From Candidatus Zixiibacteriota bacterium (lineage in GTDB: Bacteria; Zixibacteria; MSB-5A5; DG-27), in the NCBI GenBank assembly GCA_030605835.1, contig JAUWHO010000045.1, positions 17,047-81,046 of the forward strand: DNA of 64,000 nt, written 5' to 3'. The stretch's first letter is position 1. Each line of letters starts with the position of its first letter. A program made the translations under genes and the position numbers. Under the pieces are notes generated by a model. It saw only the letters and a program-made list of their open reading frames with translations, ran no database searches and had not been told where the DNA came from. This document shows, one piece after another, positions 45,783 through 54,530 of the stretch.

Positions 45783-46250
45783 TCAGCCGAGATGGACTTC
45801 GTCGGGGAGCTCGTCGATGTCATCTTCTTGATAGGGGAAATGCTCCTTGAGCATCTGCCCCACCTCGGATACGACCTCGCAGAGACCATCCTTGAATCTC
45901 TTTTCACGGAAGTACGAACTCATTTGTCCAGCGAGTTCTTGCCATCTCCCCTCCGGGATGACCTCATTGATCCCGGTATCACCCCAGATTATGAAGCGCC
46001 GGGGTTTGACCACCAAAAGTATCAAAACTCCGTTGTCCAATCTGGTGTTGGTGATCCCCAACTCCACGAACTGTTGATGGGCAAGGGTGCGCAAAGCTTC
46101 CTCCGGTTCGGTCTCTCTCAATTCCTTTGGAAAATCCTTGAAGACCGATACCCTTATCTCGCCGGAGGTCTCCAGTTCCGCAGCCTTTACGGCCTCCTTG
46201 ACCTCTTCGAGCTTCTTTTTGTTTAGGATTAGCTTCACCATTTCACTCAC
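45783..46250 (-). CDS. Cytoplasmic TPM-domain protein
   Basis: The 155-residue protein consists of one TPM (TLP18.3/Psb32/MOLO-1) domain without a signal peptide: AAELETSGEIRVSVFKDF, RLDNGVLILLVVKPRRFIIWGDTGINEVIP, ending in an acidic tail. TPM domains are thought to bind or process membrane proteins or act in photosystem and envelope repair; the biochemical role is unsettled. It is the third gene of the lemA-TPM-TPM run, 14 nt after the exported TPM protein. Confidence 0.85.
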   Translation of the reverse strand: MSEMVKLILNKKKLEEVKEAVKAAELETSGEIRVSVFKDFPKELRETEPEEALRTLAHQQFVELGITNTRLDNGVLILLVVKPRRFIIWGDTGINEVIPEGRWQELAGQMSSYFREKRFKDGLCEVVSEVGQMLKEHFPYQEDDIDELPDEVHLG

Positions 46251-46264
46251 CTCTTCTCATCACA

Positions 46265-47032
46265 TTACCAGCCACCTGAAGCTCCGCCGCCACCGAAGCT
46301 GCCGCCGCCAAAGCCGCTGAAACCGCCACCTCCACCGGAGCTGTGACCTCCAAAACCTCCACCTCCCATGAAGAATCCGCCGAAAGGTCCGCCCCAGAAG
46401 AGCCCCCTTCTTCTCCGAGACAGACCTCCGAAGATGAAGACGGGCAGAAAAGCGGCCATTATCAGAAGATATATGAGGTTTCCAACCGTCCTCCCACTCC
46501 GGCCTGCAGCGGTCGGTGGTTTGCCGGGGATGGCATCGTATTCCTGCTTGGCGGCAGACATCATCGCCTCCACGCCTCCGTCGATGCCTCTGGAGAAGTT
46601 GCCGGCTTTGAATTCGGGAACGATGATGTTATTGATTATGCGTCCGGCGATGATGTCGGGAATAATACCCTCCAGACCCTGACCGACCTCTATTCTCAAG
46701 CGGTGGTCGTTTTTGGAGATTAACAAGATGGCGCCGTTGTCCAGCCCTTTTTGCCCCACCTTCCATTTTTCCGCCACCCTGATGGCGAAATCCTCAATCG
46801 TCTCACCCTCCAGACTGTTTATGGTCAAGACCGCTATCTGCGTAGAGGTGGAGCTATTGAATTCGCGGAGTTTCATCTCCAGAGAGGTCCTCTCCGACCC
46901 GGACAGAAGGTTGGCGTAGTCGCTGACGAATCCCTGATAGTCGGGAATGTCTCTCGCCACCGAAGTTACCGTCAGAAGAACCCAAAGGAGGAGAAAGCTC
47001 ACCCTCCCGATTCTCACTCTCTCATTCAGCAT
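46265..47032 (-). CDS. Exported YgcG-type TPM protein with Gly-rich tail
   Basis: The 255-residue protein has a signal peptide (about 1-26) and a TPM domain (VSDYANLLSGSERTSLE, LDNGAILLISKNDHRLRIEV, IIPDIIAGRIINNI). One membrane helix follows (about 190-205). The glycine-rich C-terminus (GGGGFSGFGGGSFGGGGASG) ends in W, the usual YgcG layout. It is translationally coupled to lemA upstream (1-nt overlap). LemA and YgcG pairs are widespread; the function is unknown but envelope-linked. Confidence 0.9.
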   Translation of the reverse strand: MLNERVRIGRVSFLLLWVLLTVTSVARDIPDYQGFVSDYANLLSGSERTSLEMKLREFNSSTSTQIAVLTINSLEGETIEDFAIRVAEKWKVGQKGLDNGAILLISKNDHRLRIEVGQGLEGIIPDIIAGRIINNIIVPEFKAGNFSRGIDGGVEAMMSAAKQEYDAIPGKPPTAAGRSGRTVGNLIYLLIMAAFLPVFIFGGLSRRRRGLFWGGPFGGFFMGGGGFGGHSSGGGGGFSGFGGGSFGGGGASGGW

Positions 47033-47634
47033 TAGAATCTCACCTCCGGGGCAACTTCGGCGCCAGCTTCGGCTTCGAAGTATGGCTTCGGTTGAGAACC
47101 GCGCATGCCTGCTATGATTCTCTGGAAGAAGAGCTTGATGTAAGTATTGTAATCCTTGCAGGAGGCATTGTAACGGTTTCTGGCGACGTTGATGCGATTC
47201 TCAGTCCCCTCCAACTGCACCTGCAAATCCCTGAAATTGTCGCTTGCCTTCAACTGTGGATAGTTCTCGGCGACCGCCAAGAGCCTGCCGATGCCGGCGG
47301 AAAGTGCTTGCTGTGCCTGCTGCAGTTGTGCCAATTTCTCCGGGGTGAGCTCCCCGAGGTTGATGTTCATGGAGGTGGCCTTGGCTCTTGCCTCCGTCAC
47401 CTGAGCAAAGACATCCCTTTCGTGTTTGGCATAACCTTTCACCATCTCCACCAGGTTAGGAATCAAATCAGCTCTTCTCTGGTAGGAGGACTGGACGTTT
47501 CCCCAACTCTCCTCCGCCGTCTGTTCTTTGGCGATGATGGTGTTGTTTACTCTGATTCCCCAAGATATGACTGCAATCGCGAGAATTACGAGAATTACAA
47601 GAATACCAACGATAATCTGCCACGCTTTCATCAA
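47032..47634 (-). CDS. lemA: LemA family protein
   Basis: The 200-residue protein has an N-terminal membrane helix (about 5-27) and the long helical LemA fold: RVNNTIIAKEQTAEESWGNV, QRRADLIPNLVEMVKGYAKHE, NRYNASCKDYNTYI, and the C-terminal KPYFEAEAGAEVAPEVRF. Membrane-anchored, facing cytoplasm or periplasm depending on species. First of three coupled genes with the two TPM proteins. Confidence 0.94.
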   Translation of the reverse strand: MMKAWQIIVGILVILVILAIAVISWGIRVNNTIIAKEQTAEESWGNVQSSYQRRADLIPNLVEMVKGYAKHERDVFAQVTEARAKATSMNINLGELTPEKLAQLQQAQQALSAGIGRLLAVAENYPQLKASDNFRDLQVQLEGTENRINVARNRYNASCKDYNTYIKLFFQRIIAGMRGSQPKPYFEAEAGAEVAPEVRF

Positions 47635-47733
47635 TAGACCACTCCTTTTACGACGCTTCTGTTTTCCAAGAACGGGTGTCAGGCAACAACCGGAAGAACT
47701 GCCTTAACGAATATCTGCTTTCTCCACTGTGAA

Positions 47734-48312
47734 TCATCCTCGAACCGCGAGCACCTTGACCTCACCCACAAAGGCCCTGGCGAAGATCTTGATCTTCTCC
47801 TCGGCTTCGGAGTACCCTTCGTCTTCGTGTTCCAGCCTGAGGGAGATGCCGTCGGCTTTTTTGTCAATCACCCGCAATTCTCCGGCGGTGGCGGAAGCGA
47901 TCACTTTGCATTTGATCTCCCTTGGCACCTTCACGGTGAGACTGCCGATGAAGGTCTCCGCCGACATCACGTTTTCTCCGGGGTGGAGCTTTGCCCCGGT
48001 CAGGTCGATTTTTGCCTCTCCGATGAAGAGATCTCCGGACCAGCCGTCGATTTCGGTCCCGCTGGCGTTGAAAGTCATCTCCCCCATGAACTTATTCTGC
48101 TTTTTGGGGGTCACTCCGACTGGCAATTCCCCCCGGCAGAAGCCACTTCCTCGAAGAACCCTCACTCCGATTATTATCAGGATAATCGGCCAGAGGATGC
48201 TGATGAAATCTCCGAAGTCAAAGGAGGTTACTCCGAGGCTGTTTAAGAGAAAAAGAATCCCCAGAAGGACAAGCAGCCCGCCCAAGATCAGATTTCCGGT
48301 GCCCGTTTTCAT
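47734..48312 (-). CDS. LiaF-like membrane protein
   Basis: The 192-residue protein has two N-terminal membrane helices (NLILGGLLVLLGILFLLNSLG, and ISILWPIILIIIGVRVL). A beta-helical LiaF/toastrack-like C-terminal domain follows (GEMTFNASGTEIDGW, FIGSLTVKVPREIKCKV). Related proteins regulate envelope-stress systems, but no two-component partner is adjacent. It sits between leuD and lemA on the same strand, spaced 29 and 99 nt. Confidence 0.75.
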   Translation of the reverse strand: MKTGTGNLILGGLLVLLGILFLLNSLGVTSFDFGDFISILWPIILIIIGVRVLRGSGFCRGELPVGVTPKKQNKFMGEMTFNASGTEIDGWSGDLFIGEAKIDLTGAKLHPGENVMSAETFIGSLTVKVPREIKCKVIASATAGELRVIDKKADGISLRLEHEDEGYSEAEEKIKIFARAFVGEVKVLAVRG

Positions 48313-48341
48313 AGCTTACACCTCAAAACAGCTCAATCAAG

Positions 48342-48842
48342 CTAGTCGAGCTTGAAGTCCCCGTGTTTCTGGATGTGTGCCACCAGGCCGCCGTCATTGA
48401 GAATCTTGATCATCACCGGGGGGAGAGGGTCGAACTTCATCTCCTCCCCGTTGGTGAGGTCTTTGACGTAACCCTGTTCTAAGTCCACCTCCAACTCGTC
48501 ACCGTCGTTTATTCTGTCGGTGTCGCATATCAGAACCGGTAGGCCGACGTTGATGGCATTGCGATAGAAGATGCGGGCGAAGGATTTCGCCAGAACTGCC
48601 GAGACCCCGGCTAGCTCTATGATCGTGGGGGCATGTTCCCTGGAGGAACCCAAACCGAAGTTTTTGCCTCCAACAACGAAATCGCCAGGCTTGACCCTGG
48701 AGGCAAAAGTGGGATCGGCGTCCTCTAAGACATGTTTCGCCAGCTCCGGCAGATTGCTCCTCAAGTGAAAGAGCCTTCCGGGAGCGATATGGTCTGTGGA
48801 GATGTCATCTCCGAATTTGAAGACTTTGCCCTTGAATAACAT
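48342..48842 (-). CDS. leuD: 3-isopropylmalate dehydratase small subunit
   Basis: Small subunit of the aconitase-family dehydratase that isomerises isopropylmalate (leucine pathway). The 166-residue protein has DDISTDHIAPGR, GGKNFGLGSSREHAP and KSFARIFYRNAINVGLP. It is of the short archaeal-type LeuD, matching the 420-residue-type LeuC core next to it. A related homoaconitase or methylmalate role cannot be excluded. It lies 112 nt after leuC, separated by a family I hairpin. Confidence 0.9.
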   Translation of the reverse strand: MLFKGKVFKFGDDISTDHIAPGRLFHLRSNLPELAKHVLEDADPTFASRVKPGDFVVGGKNFGLGSSREHAPTIIELAGVSAVLAKSFARIFYRNAINVGLPVLICDTDRINDGDELEVDLEQGYVKDLTNGEEMKFDPLPPVMIKILNDGGLVAHIQKHGDFKLD

Positions 48843-48885
48843 CTTTATCTCCTGTGTCTACATTTCCTGAATCGCTTATCTCAGT

Positions 48886-48914
48886 CAGACCCGGTGGCAG
48901 AGGCCACCGGGCTA
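48886..48914. repeat. Family I hairpin between leuC and leuD
   Basis: CCCGGTGGcagaggCCACCGGG, the same element as at about 17831-17851. It lies inside an operon and might tune leuD expression. Confidence 0.65.
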
Positions 48915-48954
48915 CCCGGTTGTGTGATTTCCGGGAATCCGCGAACGGTTTCCT

Positions 48955-50484
48955 CTATCTTCTCCGAGTTCTCTTGGCTGTCCTTTTGACTCTCTTTTTG
49001 GCCATCGTCCTTTTGGCTGCCTTCTTCTTGGCTACTTTCCTCTTGGCGACCTTCTTAACCCTTCTCTTGGTTGTCGCCCTTCTCACGGGCTTCTTTCTGA
49101 CCGCCCTCTTGGCTTTCTTCTTGGCTCTTGCCTTTTTGACTGCCTTCTCTTTCGCCTTTTTCTTCTTGGCTACCTTCTTCACCGCCTTGGTAACCGGCAC
49201 GACGACCTTTTTCCCGACTGCTTTGAGCTCGGCTTCGTATTCCCGGGGATCAGCGATCTCCCCGGCAATTGCGGTGGCCGCTACCGTCGCCGGGCTGGCG
49301 AGATAGATAAAGCCCTCAGGGTTACCCATTCTCCCACGGAAATTGCGGTTCATGGTGGCGAGGCATTTTTCTCCGGAGCCTAAGATCCCACCATAGACAC
49401 CAACGCATGGTCCACAACCGGGCGGCATGATCATCGCCCCGAAGTCAAGCAGAGTCTGATAATAGCCGCGCCTGATGACCTCCTTTTGGATTTGAACTGA
49501 GCCGGGGACGGCTATGAAACGGACATTGGGGTGTTTCTTCTTCCCCCTGACTATGTTTGCGACCACCTCCCAATCTCCAACCCGGGAGTTGGTGCAGGTG
49601 CCGAGGAAGACCTGGTTGATTTTCTCACCCTTGGCCTCGTCGATTATGCGGGTATTATCCACGGCATGGGGGAAGGAGACCACCGGAGTGAGCTGGGAGA
49701 CATCGATCTCGATTACCCTCTCGTATTCGGCATCGGGGTCGGGTTTGATCTCCCGGAATTTTCCGCCCCGCCCCATCTCTTCGAGATACCTCCTGGTAGT
49801 CTCGTCCGAAGGGATGAGCCCGGCCTTGGCGCCAGCCTCCACCGCCATGTTGGAGAGAGTCAAGCGGCCTTCCATGTCCATCTTCTCGATGGTCTCGCCG
49901 TGCCACTCTAAGGCTTTATAGGTGGCGCCGTCGGCTCCAATCATCCCGATCAGGTGCAGGATCAAGTCTTTTGGGAAGACTCCCAGAGGGAACTCCCCGT
50001 TAACGACAATCTTAAAAGTCTCGGGCACCCGCAGCCAGGTTTTTCCCAAGGCCATTCCGATGGCGACGTCGGTAGAGCCCATCCCGGTGGCAAAGGCGCA
50101 CAAAGCTCCACCGGTGCAAGTGTGAGAGTCTGCGCCGATCATGATGTCGCCGGGATTGACGTATTCTTCGTTGATGACGGTGTGGCAGATGCCCATTCCC
50201 ACTTCGGAGAGGTTGGCGCCGGTCTTTTTCGCAAAGTTCCTCAAGGTCTGGTGGTCGTCGGCAAGCTCCTTTCTGGAGGCGGGAACCGAATGGTCCAAAA
50301 AGAGCACCGTCCTCTTGGGATTGGCCAATTTCTCCAGTCCCAATTTCTCCAGCTGTCTCACCGCCAGAGGCCCGGTGCCGTCCTGAGTCAGACAGACATC
50401 GACGCGGGCAAGAACAATCTGCCCGGCTTTGACCTCACCTGCGGCATGCTCCCCTATTATTTTCTCCGCCAATGTTTTTCCCAT
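48955..50484 (-). CDS. leuC: 3-isopropylmalate dehydratase large subunit with histone-H1-like tail
   Basis: Residues 1-423 are a full LeuC of the shorter, archaeal/homoaconitase-like type. ADSHTCTGGAL and the [4Fe-4S] ligands C297 (GTCTNSR), C357 and C360 (GCGPCVG) are all present. Residues about 425-509 are a Lys/Arg/Ala/Val tail (for example KKARAKKKAKR, KRKVAKKKAAKR). In the last 77 residues I count 45 Lys or Arg and one acidic residue. This resembles bacterial H1-like or AlgP-like DNA-binding tails and is not part of the enzyme family. It is in frame with no break, so it is either a real fusion or an expansion of low-complexity DNA. It is the first gene of leuCD and has a strong promoter. 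Confidence 0.92.
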   Translation of the reverse strand: MGKTLAEKIIGEHAAGEVKAGQIVLARVDVCLTQDGTGPLAVRQLEKLGLEKLANPKRTVLFLDHSVPASRKELADDHQTLRNFAKKTGANLSEVGMGICHTVINEEYVNPGDIMIGADSHTCTGGALCAFATGMGSTDVAIGMALGKTWLRVPETFKIVVNGEFPLGVFPKDLILHLIGMIGADGATYKALEWHGETIEKMDMEGRLTLSNMAVEAGAKAGLIPSDETTRRYLEEMGRGGKFREIKPDPDAEYERVIEIDVSQLTPVVSFPHAVDNTRIIDEAKGEKINQVFLGTCTNSRVGDWEVVANIVRGKKKHPNVRFIAVPGSVQIQKEVIRRGYYQTLLDFGAMIMPPGCGPCVGVYGGILGSGEKCLATMNRNFRGRMGNPEGFIYLASPATVAATAIAGEIADPREYEAELKAVGKKVVVPVTKAVKKVAKKKKAKEKAVKKARAKKKAKRAVRKKPVRRATTKRRVKKVAKRKVAKKKAAKRTMAKKRVKRTAKRTRRR

Positions 50485-50575
50485 TTTATCTTATCCTCCT
50501 GAGGCCAACGTCGGCTGTTGACCTATATATCAGAAACAGTCTGAAGGTTTCACTCTGCCTAATAAATGCAGGAAG

Positions 50576-50604
50576 TATATAAGTAAAACCACATTCTGTG
50601 TCAA
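50576..50604 (-). promoter_or_regulatory. Promoter of the leuC operon
   Basis: Minus strand: TTGACA (50599-50604), 17-nt spacer, TATATA (50576-50581), about 92 nt before leuC. Confidence 0.65.
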
Positions 50605-50614
50605 GGAGTCTGCT

Positions 50615-50980
50615 GGTTTACGGTTAGTGGTTAGTGGTGAGTAGTGAATGGTGAATAGCAAGCAGTAAACAGTAGATGGAAGACAGCGAATGCTCTCTGG
50701 CTGGCGCAGGAGTTGAACTCCAGCCCTGGAGCCAACTTGTTGGTCACGGATGCCCTCATCCGTGACCTTTTGGGTGTCGGACGGGGCGTCTCATACGAGC
50801 CGTATGGCCGATACCAACGGGAGGGGGTTTGGACCGTCGAGCCGGGCTTGTCAACCAGAGGGTGATCTGCCTGGGGCGGAGGCCTCAGGGCTACCCAGGG
50901 GATGTCCCCGATCTCCTGTTCCCCCGCCAGAGGCGGATCGCCTCCGGCGACTGTCCCCTGTTTCCTGTCTCCTGTTTTTG
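50615..50980. repeat. Intergenic repeats, families L, C, M, N and A
   Basis: A family L run (GTTAGTGGTTAGTGGTGAG..., about 50620-50680) is followed by family C (50742-50767), a ccttttgg joint and family M. The right arm of M is interrupted by a hairpin: CATACG agc CGTATG at 50792-50806 lies between GGCGTC and CCGATACC. Family N (CGCCAGAGGCGG, CGCCTCCGGCG) is at about 50925-50950. Reverse-oriented family A (CCTGTTTCCTGTCTCCTG) is at about 50957-50975. No gene. Confidence 0.8.
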
Positions 50981-50982
50981 TC

Positions 50983-51011
50983 TTTACATCCGATTTTTAC
51001 CCCTTTATCTT
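50983..51011 (+). promoter_or_regulatory. Promoter of recN
   Basis: TTTACA (50983-50988), 17-nt spacer, TATCTT (51006-51011), 32 nt before the ATG. It lies directly against the family A repeat. No LexA-type box is obvious. Confidence 0.55.
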
Positions 51012-51043
51012 AAATCCGAAGCAGCCGACTGCGGTATTCATCT

Positions 51044-52765
51044 ATGCTCACGAGATTACGAGTAAAGAATTACGCTCTCATAGAGGATTTGGACCTGAGT
51101 TTTCAGGAGGGGCTCAGCATCCTGACCGGCGCAACCGGAGCGGGCAAATCGATCCTGATAGATTCCATGAACCTCATTTTAGGGGAGAAAGCCTCGGTGG
51201 AGATGATTCGCAGCGGGGAGAAGGAGGCTTCCGTGGAGGCAACCTTCGAGTTCGGCGGGCAGGCACCTGACCCGATCGCCAGCTTCCTTACCGAGCAGGA
51301 CGGCGAGGCTCTGCTACTGAAGCGTCAGGTGCTGAAGGGTGGTAGAAGCTTCGGCTTCGTGAACGATAGGCAGGTTACAGTGACCACCATGAAGGAGATC
51401 GGCAAGTGTCTGGCGGATCTTCTGGGTCAACATCATCACCAGTCTCTCTTGGACCCCAGAATACATCTGAATCTCCTGGATCGATTCAGCTTCCAAGGAT
51501 CGATACTCGAAGGCTACCAGGGGGAGTTCTCCCTCCTCAGGAAAAAGGAGGTGGAGTTAAGGGAAACCCTGCAGCAGGAACAGATTTCAAACGAGAAAAG
51601 AGAGCTTTATCGCTTCCAAAAGGAGGAAATCGATAGGGCGGAGTTGAAGCCCGAGGAGGAAGAGTCGCTTCGCGAGGAGCGAGGGGTCTTGCTGAACGTC
51701 CAGAGGATATCCTCGACGGTGCAAGCGGTAAAGCAGGCACTCTGCGAGGAGGAGGGTTCGGTTCTGGACCGATTGAAGCTCCTCTTCAAGGAGTTCGAAT
51801 CAGTCTCGGAGTTAGACGCCCGGTTGAAAGAGAAGATTTCCCAATGGCAGGAAACTATTTTCTCTTTAGAAGACCTGTCGTCCGACCTCGTCAGGTACGG
51901 CGATTTGCTTGGGGCCGATCCCGAAAGGCTGGAGTTGGTGGAGGATCGTGTGCGGCTGTATGTGGATTTGGGGAAAAAATACGGCAAGGGTTACGACGCC
52001 ATCATCAGTTACCGGGAGAAGATCGGAAAAGAACTGCACTCGTTAGAGAGCCTAGAGGATCGAATCAGAGACCTGAAGGAGGAGATCTCTCAACTGAAAG
52101 CCAAGCTGTGCAAGTTGGGCGAACAGATCTCCAAAGAACGGCATAAAGGGGCAGTTACTCTGAGGCAGAGGGTTGAGGAGGAACTAAAAGAGCTGGGAAT
52201 GAAGGGGACGAAATTTGAGGTCAGCTTCATTCCGATTTCGAGTTCAGTTGCGGCTGTGGATTTATCCTCCGAGGCAGGGGAGGTCTTTGCCGACGAGAAC
52301 GGCCTGGAGGAGATCGAGTTTTTGATCTCTCCCAACCCCGGGGAACCGTTGAAGCCTCTGGCGAAGATCGCCTCCGGGGGGGAGATGTCCCGGATCATGC
52401 TGGCGTTGAAGACGGTGCTCGCCAAAGTCGACAACATCCCCCTTTTGATATTCGACGAGGTTGATGTCGGAATCGGCGGCGAGGTTGCCTCTTTGGTCGG
52501 AAAGAAGCTGAAGAAGCTCTCGGAGGACCACCAGATCATCTGCATCACCCATCTGCAGCAGATCGCCTCATACGGAGACAACCACTTTCGCGTCTATAAA
52601 ACCGGAAAGGGGAAACGCACCATCACGGTGGTGAAACGGTTATCCCAGAAGGAGCGGGTGGAAGAGATCGCCCGGATAATCTCTGGAGAGGAGATCACCG
52701 AGCTTTCGCTCAAACATGCCCGAGAGCTGCTCAACGAGGCCAGCGAAGCGGTCAATGGTAAATAG
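51044..52765 (+). CDS. recN: DNA repair protein RecN
   Basis: SMC-like ATPase for double-strand-break repair. The 573-residue protein has Walker A LTGATGAGKSILID (G29-S36), a GQHHHQSLL segment, long coiled-coil arms (about 155-350) with a break at the middle, the ABC signature ASGGEMSRIMLALK and Walker B LLIFDEVDVGIGG. ITHLQQIASYGD comes near the end. The family usually has GQHEHQSLL, so a histidine replaces the glutamate here. The final residues and stop (NGK, then family L repeats) show the repeat field starting inside the gene's end. Confidence 0.95.
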   Translation: MLTRLRVKNYALIEDLDLSFQEGLSILTGATGAGKSILIDSMNLILGEKASVEMIRSGEKEASVEATFEFGGQAPDPIASFLTEQDGEALLLKRQVLKGGRSFGFVNDRQVTVTTMKEIGKCLADLLGQHHHQSLLDPRIHLNLLDRFSFQGSILEGYQGEFSLLRKKEVELRETLQQEQISNEKRELYRFQKEEIDRAELKPEEEESLREERGVLLNVQRISSTVQAVKQALCEEEGSVLDRLKLLFKEFESVSELDARLKEKISQWQETIFSLEDLSSDLVRYGDLLGADPERLELVEDRVRLYVDLGKKYGKGYDAIISYREKIGKELHSLESLEDRIRDLKEEISQLKAKLCKLGEQISKERHKGAVTLRQRVEEELKELGMKGTKFEVSFIPISSSVAAVDLSSEAGEVFADENGLEEIEFLISPNPGEPLKPLAKIASGGEMSRIMLALKTVLAKVDNIPLLIFDEVDVGIGGEVASLVGKKLKKLSEDHQIICITHLQQIASYGDNHFRVYKTGKGKRTITVVKRLSQKERVEEIARIISGEEITELSLKHARELLNEASEAVNGK

Positions 52766-53062
52766 TAAATGGTGAATAGTGAATGGTGAATGGTGAATAG
52801 TAGACGTAGACAGGGCTTTTAGGTTGGTCAATCTCCCTGTTGAAGAGGCTGCTTGGGTGCCGTGGAGGAGAACCAGACTGACTAATCGACAATATCGACT
52901 GTGTCAATCGTCATTCCCCCAGAGACTTCCTCTCAAAAAAAGGAAGCCCCCCTCCCGAGGGTGATACCTTGACGGAAATATAAGAGGAGGGGCTGACAGA
53001 AGCTGTCAGAAAAAATTTGCCCTGTGAAAGAAATTGATAAGGGTGCGTTTGTTCGGAGGCTC
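52755..53062. repeat. Intergenic region with family L repeats
   Basis: 52755-52805 is a tandem family L run (GTAAATAGTAAATGGTGAAT and similar). The rest up to the fabH end holds G/C-rich inverted segments (AGGAAGCCCCCC, CTCCCGAGGG near 52938-52962) that could end transcription of either convergent gene. No gene seen. Confidence 0.55.
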
Positions 53063-54076
53063 TTAAGAAGAGGGAGTGTTCTGTTTGCTCCACTCCAGGG
53101 CCGCCACTCCCCAGGTGAAACCGGCCCCGAAGGCCACCATCAGCAGAACATCCCCGGGCTTCACCAACCCCAGACGGTTGATCTCGTCCAGGGCGATCGG
53201 AATGGTGGCGGAGGAGGTGTTGCCGTAGCGATCGATATTGACGTAGACTTTGTCCATCGGGAGCTTCAGCCTTCTGGCGGTGGCCTGGATTATCCGCAGG
53301 TTAGCCTGGTGAGGCACCAGCAAGCTAATATCCTCGCGTTTGAGGCCGACTACATCCAGAAGCTTCTCGGAGATGTCGCCCATGACCTGGACCGCATGTT
53401 TGAAGACCTCATTTCCCGACATCTTCAGATAATGGTATTTGGCCTCGATAGTCTCGTGGGTGGCGGGATTCAAGGAACCCCCTCCCGGCATATGCAGGAG
53501 ATGGCCCAGGCTGCCGTCGCTCCCCAGGTGGGTTCCTAGGATTCCGGTCTTTTTCTCGGAGGCTCGAAGTACTGCCGCTCCAGCGCCATCGGCGAGAAGA
53601 ACACAGGTGCCGCGGTCAGTCCAGTCGGTTATCTTCGAGAGCAGCTCCACCCCGACCACCAATATGGTCTTGTAGCTGCCGGTCTTGATGAGGTTGTCTG
53701 CGGTGACCAGACCATAGATGAAGCCGGAACAGCCCGCGGACACATCCATGCAGGCGGCGCGAGGAGCTCCGAGCTTCTTCTGGACGATGCAAGAGGTGGA
53801 GGGAAAGGGAGTATCCGGGGTGACGGTTGCCACCAGAATGAAGTCCAGCTGCTCGGGCCTTACCCCGGCATCTTCCAAGGCTCTCTCAGCGGCTATAGAG
53901 GCGTATTTCGAAGCAGGTTCACCCTCCTCGGCGATATGACGTTCTCTGATTCCGGTGCGGGTGTAAATCCACTCGTCGGAGGTGTCGACAATCCTTTCCA
54001 GATCGACATTGGTCACCACTTTGGGGGGCAACGCGCTGCCAGTCCCGACAACTTCGGCATACAATTCCTTTATCAT
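53063..54076 (-). CDS. fabH: Beta-ketoacyl-ACP synthase III
   Basis: Condenses acetyl-CoA (or a branched starter) with malonyl-ACP to start fatty-acid synthesis. The 337-residue thiolase-fold enzyme has catalytic C116 (DVSAGCSGFIYGL), H256 (LLVPHQANLRI) and N286 (IDRYGNTSSATIP), with the TSDEWIYTRTGIRERHI segment near the start. Length is typical. It is convergent with recN and has no visible operon partner in the window (plsX, fabD or fabG not adjacent). Confidence 0.95.
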   Translation of the reverse strand: MIKELYAEVVGTGSALPPKVVTNVDLERIVDTSDEWIYTRTGIRERHIAEEGEPASKYASIAAERALEDAGVRPEQLDFILVATVTPDTPFPSTSCIVQKKLGAPRAACMDVSAGCSGFIYGLVTADNLIKTGSYKTILVVGVELLSKITDWTDRGTCVLLADGAGAAVLRASEKKTGILGTHLGSDGSLGHLLHMPGGGSLNPATHETIEAKYHYLKMSGNEVFKHAVQVMGDISEKLLDVVGLKREDISLLVPHQANLRIIQATARRLKLPMDKVYVNIDRYGNTSSATIPIALDEINRLGLVKPGDVLLMVAFGAGFTWGVAALEWSKQNTPSS

Positions 54077-54218
54077 TTCTTCCCTCTCTGCCCATTTGCC
54101 GGTTCAATCCCCTCTTGATTCCCCCTTGCCCAGATCATCGAGAGGATTTCTCCTGCACAGTGCAAAAATAGTAAAGGATTGTCTCCGATAAAGCAAGAGG
54201 TTTTCACCCGTGACGAAG

Positions 54219-54270
54219 AAAGCCACCGAGCGGATTCGAACCGCTGACCTGCTGATTACGAATCAGCTGC
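54219..54270. repeat. Partial tRNA-Thr copy, direct repeat (att-like)
   Basis: 52 bp identical, except two adjacent bases (54234-54235), to the 3' part of tRNA-Thr at 56471-56522, in the same orientation. It spans the T arm to the anticodon arm and lacks the D arm and 5' acceptor strand, so it is not a functional tRNA. It marks the far end of the islet 54219-56545. Confidence 0.8.
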
Positions 54271-54482
54271 CCACCGACGCTTACGTCCGTCTGCACGTTT
54301 ACGACCTTCTGGGGCGGAGAGTGGCTACCCTGGTGGAGGGAAAACAGCAGGCTGGATACAGGTCTGTCCTATGGAATGCTTCCAGAGTTTCCTCCGGGCT
54401 TTATTTCTACAAGTTGACTGCCCAGGATGGAGGTGGGAACCAGGTTTTCTCAGATGTGAAGAAGATGCTGCTGGTGAAGTGA
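54266..54482 (+). pseudogene. Truncated FlgD-like/T9SS sorting domain fused to tRNA sequence
   Basis: The frame reads QLPTDAYVRLHVYDLLGRRV, continues through TLVEGKQQAGYRSVLWNAS and SSGLYFYKL and ends KKMLLVK: the C-terminal end of a secreted protein. It normally follows YPNPFNP...YQLP. Here the codons before QLP are tRNA-Thr sequence, and the joint falls in the shared bases CAGCTGC. A frame that begins at 54210 therefore encodes tRNA-derived residues followed by real ones and is not a genuine gene. Confidence 0.75.
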
Positions 54483-54503
54483 TTTTAGCCAATATTCTGA
54501 ATT

Positions 54504-54530
54504 AAAGCCCCGCTTCGGCGGGGTTTCTTG
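54504..54530 (+). terminator. UUCG-loop terminator
   Basis: AAAGCCCCGC ttcg GCGGGGTTT followed by cttgtttt, 20 nt after the sorting-domain stop. It was presumably the terminator of the lost secreted-protein gene. Confidence 0.8.
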
